DNA of 64,000 bases from Agarilytica sp033852165 (GTDB lineage: Bacteria > Pseudomonadota > Gammaproteobacteria > Pseudomonadales > Cellvibrionaceae). Both the position numbers and the translations under genes were made by a program. The stretch is taken from assembly GCA_033852165.1 (NCBI GenBank), contig JAWSUZ010000038.1, positions 62,001 through 126,000 of the forward strand, given 5' to 3'. The stretch's first letter is position 1. Each line of letters begins with the position of its first letter. Under the pieces are notes generated by a model, which searched no databases, was not told the origin of the DNA, and saw only the letters and a program-made list of their open reading frames with translations. Positions 61,785 to 64,000 of the stretch are shown here, in pieces.

Positions 61785-62525
61785 ATGAAGCATATGCATA
61801 GAATATTCTATATCTTTATACTTTTATCCTTTATGGCAAATGCAGAGCCAACCAGGGGGATACCAGTTCAGCTGGAATCAATAACTTATGAAACGGAAGA
61901 CAAAAAGGGGTCGTGGTATACAACAAATGAAATGCCCTATGCAGATACCTGTTCTAAAAACTTTAGTTATCTTCAGGGTTTTATGGGTAGTCTGCAATTA
62001 GATTACAAAACGAATTTGGATAAATATAAAATTAAAGATAATACATATACACATTCGTATTATCCAATCGAGGGGCAGAAAATAATCACTATTAAGCCTT
62101 GTCAAAGCTACATTGATTTTTATGGTTTAAATAAAGGTAATTCGTTCGATATTCAGCGAAGAGTTGAAACGCGCTTGTTTCTCAGTTTGGAGGGTCCATC
62201 GATCGATATTGGTGGAGGTTCTCGTATAACGGAATGGGAAAGCTTAGAAAAGGTCGGTGATTATATTTTTAAAGATAAATCTTTGGTAGAAAATACCAAT
62301 ATTTTTGACATCAGTGAAGAGGAGGTTTCAAGGCGAGCTTCCAAGAGATACCCAAGTAAAGAACAATGGGCATATGTAAGCCAATTTGTAAAAGGTTGCC
62401 CAGACTCAAAAACATCCGGTTGCTATACGGCTGTTTCAAACGTAGAGTATCGAGTGATGATATCGATTAACTATGTGAATATCATTTTGGTCTCCTTTAG
62501 TGGCTCGCCACCTACTGGAGATTAG
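61785..62525 (+). CDS. Cassette 2 gene: exported protein of unknown function
   Basis: A 246-residue protein with a signal peptide (MKHMHRIFYIFILLSFMANA, residues 1-20) and a mature start EPTRGIPVQLESITYETED. A second ATG three codons in is an alternative start. GGAGA precedes the first ATG closely. No domain is recognised. The mature part is mixed alpha/beta-like with three Cys (PCQSYI, CPDS and GCYTAV), probably disulfide-forming in the periplasm. It is the only gene of the second cassette and lies in the same orientation as the other cassette genes. Confidence 0.75.
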   Translation: MKHMHRIFYIFILLSFMANAEPTRGIPVQLESITYETEDKKGSWYTTNEMPYADTCSKNFSYLQGFMGSLQLDYKTNLDKYKIKDNTYTHSYYPIEGQKIITIKPCQSYIDFYGLNKGNSFDIQRRVETRLFLSLEGPSIDIGGGSRITEWESLEKVGDYIFKDKSLVENTNIFDISEEEVSRRASKRYPSKEQWAYVSQFVKGCPDSKTSGCYTAVSNVEYRVMISINYVNIILVSFSGSPPTGD

Positions 62526-62534
62526 AGTCACTAA

Positions 62535-62593
62535 ATCTAACAATCATAGCCATGCGACGCGAAAAAGCGGCGCGCATGCTATTGGCGTTAGGC
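62535..62593 (+). other. attC site of cassette 2
   Basis: R'' ATCTAAC (62535-62541) and R' GTTAGGC (62587-62593) bound a 59-base palindrome. The stem ATAGCCATGCG pairs with CGCATGCTAT with one unpaired C, which fits the extrahelical base that sets strand choice. R'' is the exact complement of the 5' end of cassette 2 (GTTAGAT at 61768-61774). The crossover G is 62587. Confidence 0.95.
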
Positions 62594-62618
62594 GAATAAA
62601 ACAGAGATCTTCATAGTT

Positions 62619-63278
62619 TTGATAAAAATATTCATAATCGTAATAACGTCATTTTTCTTAATGATTTCGTGCTCCAAAGACTATTCTCAGTTTTCTGGGA
62701 TATGGTCATCTGATTGCGATGGTAAATCTGACGCCGTTTCGATTACACAAGAAAAAGGTGATGTAAACCTTTATTAATTTTCTTATTGTTATGGGTTTAA
62801 ATGTATCCCTGCATACGGATTTAGGGGACCGGTGAATTTTAAAAATAATCCCGATATAAAAATTGTGAGCAATGACGAGATTTTGGTTAAGGGAAATAGG
62901 CTGTTTAAATGTAAGCCTATTGATATAGTTAAGATCCCTACCAAGAATATCCCAAAAAAGGAAATTTTGGCTAATGTTGTTGGCATTTGGAATAAGGTCG
63001 CAGATATTAAGAACGGTATTGAGTCCAGCTCGCGATTTACGTTCTATTTCAATAGTGATGGTAGCTATGGATATCCCGGCAGTCGAGACAACAAAATTTC
63101 TACCTATCGTGTTGAAGACAGCAAGATTTTTATCGAGAAAACGGGTCAGTTTCCAAAGGTTGATGAGTACATTGTCAGAGATATTACAAGCAAGCAGATG
63201 TTGCTTGAAGTGGTGAATCCGAAGCGACCCGATCTAGAGTATATACTGAAATTGGAAATTTCAGATTCCAGTCAGTGA
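62619..63278 (+). pseudogene. Cassette 3 gene: lipoprotein with a single in-frame stop (split)
   Basis: Reading from the TTG at 62619 gives a lipoprotein-like start (IVITSFFLMISCSKDYSQFS, Cys at about residue 17). It continues as FSGIWSSDCDGKSDAVSITQ to NLY and meets TAA at 62775-62777. The same frame continues at once with FSYCYGFKCIPAYGF and through the 148-residue frame that starts with a GTG at 62832, to a stop at 63278. Nothing but this one stop interrupts about 219 codons. The long downstream part ends EYILKLEISDSSQ and looks lipocalin-like (GIWNKVADIKNG, then FTFYFNSDGSYG). It is probably inactivated by one nonsense mutation. Confidence 0.8.
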
Positions 63279-63290
63279 CTTGAATAATAT

Positions 63291-63345
63291 GCCTAACAAA
63301 TAAGGATATGTCGCGCGATAGCCGCGACCTATCACATTGTTGAAC
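63291..63345 (+). other. attC site of cassette 3
   Basis: R'' GCCTAAC (63291-63297) and R' GTTGAAC (63339-63345) bound a 55-base palindrome. The stem GATATGTCGCG pairs with CGCGACCTATC with one mismatch. R'' is the exact complement of the 5' end of cassette 3 (GTTAGGC at 62587-62593). The crossover G is 63339. The next cassette should start with TTGAAC, but no matching attC with R'' GTTCAAC is seen in the remaining window. Confidence 0.93.
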
Positions 63346-63533
63346 GAGCCTGTCCAGAACGTTTCTCTATTTATAGCAAACAAATAAAAATTCTCTTGGC
63401 AGATTAGTGGCGGCGTCAGTCACCACTGTTTTTTCAGAACGAGCAAAGGCCTCGCTCGATCTGAGCGATAAAAAATCCTTCTAAATCATATGTCGGCCCT
63501 CCGGTCTTAATGCATTAAGGGCTAGCCATTGGC
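63346..63533. other. Spacer between the last attC and the transposase; putative IS end
   Basis: About 190 bases. It contains a small hairpin CGCTC-GATCT-GAGCG at about 63452-63466 followed by an A-run, and the palindrome CTTAATGCATTAAG near 63503. GAAC occurs at the R' (63342-63345) and again near 63358. IS91-type elements insert next to GAAC or CAAG, so the element boundary may lie here. Confidence 0.45.
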
Positions 63534-64000
63534 TTAGCTCGGTTTCGGTTTGGGCGGAATAAACCCAACTATCGACATCACACCGTGACACTTGGCGCAG
63601 ACAAACGGTGTGCGCTTCAATTTTTCATGAATGGGAATGGCGACTTTTAATACCCATTGCACAATCTTTAACATCTTTTTCGCATTCCCATGTAAAAAAC
63701 CATAGTCACGTGCTCTCCTAAACCCCTTTGGCAGAGTGTGCTGCAAGACCAATTGTATAAACTCTTCCCCAGCCAATTGACGAGTTTCCATTTTTCCTGT
63801 CGCACTGTTTTGATATTGAAATGTCACCTGGGAGCCGTTGTCATCCACAATGTTTTTATTGCTGATGACTCCTCGATACAAATATCGAGAGAGATATTGA
63901 AGCGCAGGCAGGCCTCGCCCAACATTCTGACACTGCACCACCCATTTCTTTGGTGTAGCTGGCGGATGCAGGCCTGCCTGTACGATCGCCTTCAGCATGC
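63534..64000 (-). CDS. IS91-family (Y2) transposase, C-terminal part (partial)
   Basis: The frame enters from beyond the right window edge and stops at 63534, about 155 residues. WVVQCQNVGRGLPALQYLSRYLYRGVIS has the IS91 layout, with the Y-x3-Y catalytic pair in YLSRY. The C-terminal zinc-finger-like FVCAKCHGVMSIVGF ends the protein. IS91 elements transpose by rolling-circle replication and can mobilise neighbouring DNA. The N-terminal HUH motif and the other end of the element lie outside the window, so completeness is unknown. Confidence 0.85.
   Translation of the reverse strand, partial: MLKAIVQAGLHPPATPKKWVVQCQNVGRGLPALQYLSRYLYRGVISNKNIVDDNGSQVTFQYQNSATGKMETRQLAGEEFIQLVLQHTLPKGFRRARDYGFLHGNAKKMLKIVQWVLKVAIPIHEKLKRTPFVCAKCHGVMSIVGFIPPKPKPS

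Overview
The window looks like a chromosomal segment of a marine gammaproteobacterium, most likely Cellvibrionaceae-like (Teredinibacter/Saccharophagus type). I infer this from the gene order icd-cspD-clpS-clpA-infA-bpt-aat-trxB-ftsK-lolA-rarA-crcB-serS-cysG, the modular secreted esterase with Thr-Pro linkers, the riboswitch-controlled cob operon and a chromosomal integron. No database search was possible, so the taxonomy is inference.

Bases 1-16.5 kb are conserved core genome: the end of icd, the N-degron proteolysis set (clpS, clpA, bpt, aat) around infA, then trxB, the divisome translocase ftsK, a tight lolA-rarA-crcB-serS-cysG run and glutathione reductase. LolA carries an in-frame hexanucleotide repeat encoding ten Ala-Ser dipeptides. 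Bases 16.5-20.1 kb hold signalling genes (an Hpt-HD-GYP protein, a CheX-like protein) and proteins of unknown function. Bases 20.9-26.8 kb are a cobalamin riboswitch followed by cobO-cobQ-cobU-cobT-cobC-cobS, covering the late steps of B12 assembly and salvage. A MoxR ATPase/VWA pair follows.

Bases 29-46 kb are accessory: a modular CE1/PHB-depolymerase-like esterase, a small lipase, a DksA-type zinc-finger protein, a membrane-anchored FMN glutamate-synthase-like enzyme, an aspartoacylase, two unknown genes in tandem, a solitary acetylating aldehyde dehydrogenase, a GNAT enzyme, two tandem paralogous periplasmic binding proteins and a tannase/MHETase-family esterase. Several short tandem-repeat tracts (7-mer, 8-mer, 14-mer, poly-G) lie between these genes. 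Bases 46.9-51.7 kb hold an MCP and an NHL-propeller/histidine kinase/response regulator operon. Bases 51.9-58.2 kb hold a heavy-metal RND efflux set (czcI-like, czcC, czcB, czcA) on the minus strand.

The right end (59.2-64 kb) is the most mobile part. It has a SymE-like toxin gene, an orphan C-terminal fragment of a secreted protein related to the esterase at 30.5 kb, an integron integrase, an attI region with a striking inverted repeat, and three gene cassettes bounded by recognisable attC sites. In each cassette the attC R'' is the exact reverse complement of the G plus first six bases of that cassette, which confirms all boundaries. All three cassettes encode exported or lipoprotein-like proteins, and the third is split by one in-frame TAA. 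The array then runs into the C-terminal half of an IS91-type (Y2) transposase at the window edge. No tRNA, rRNA or CRISPR array was recognised.
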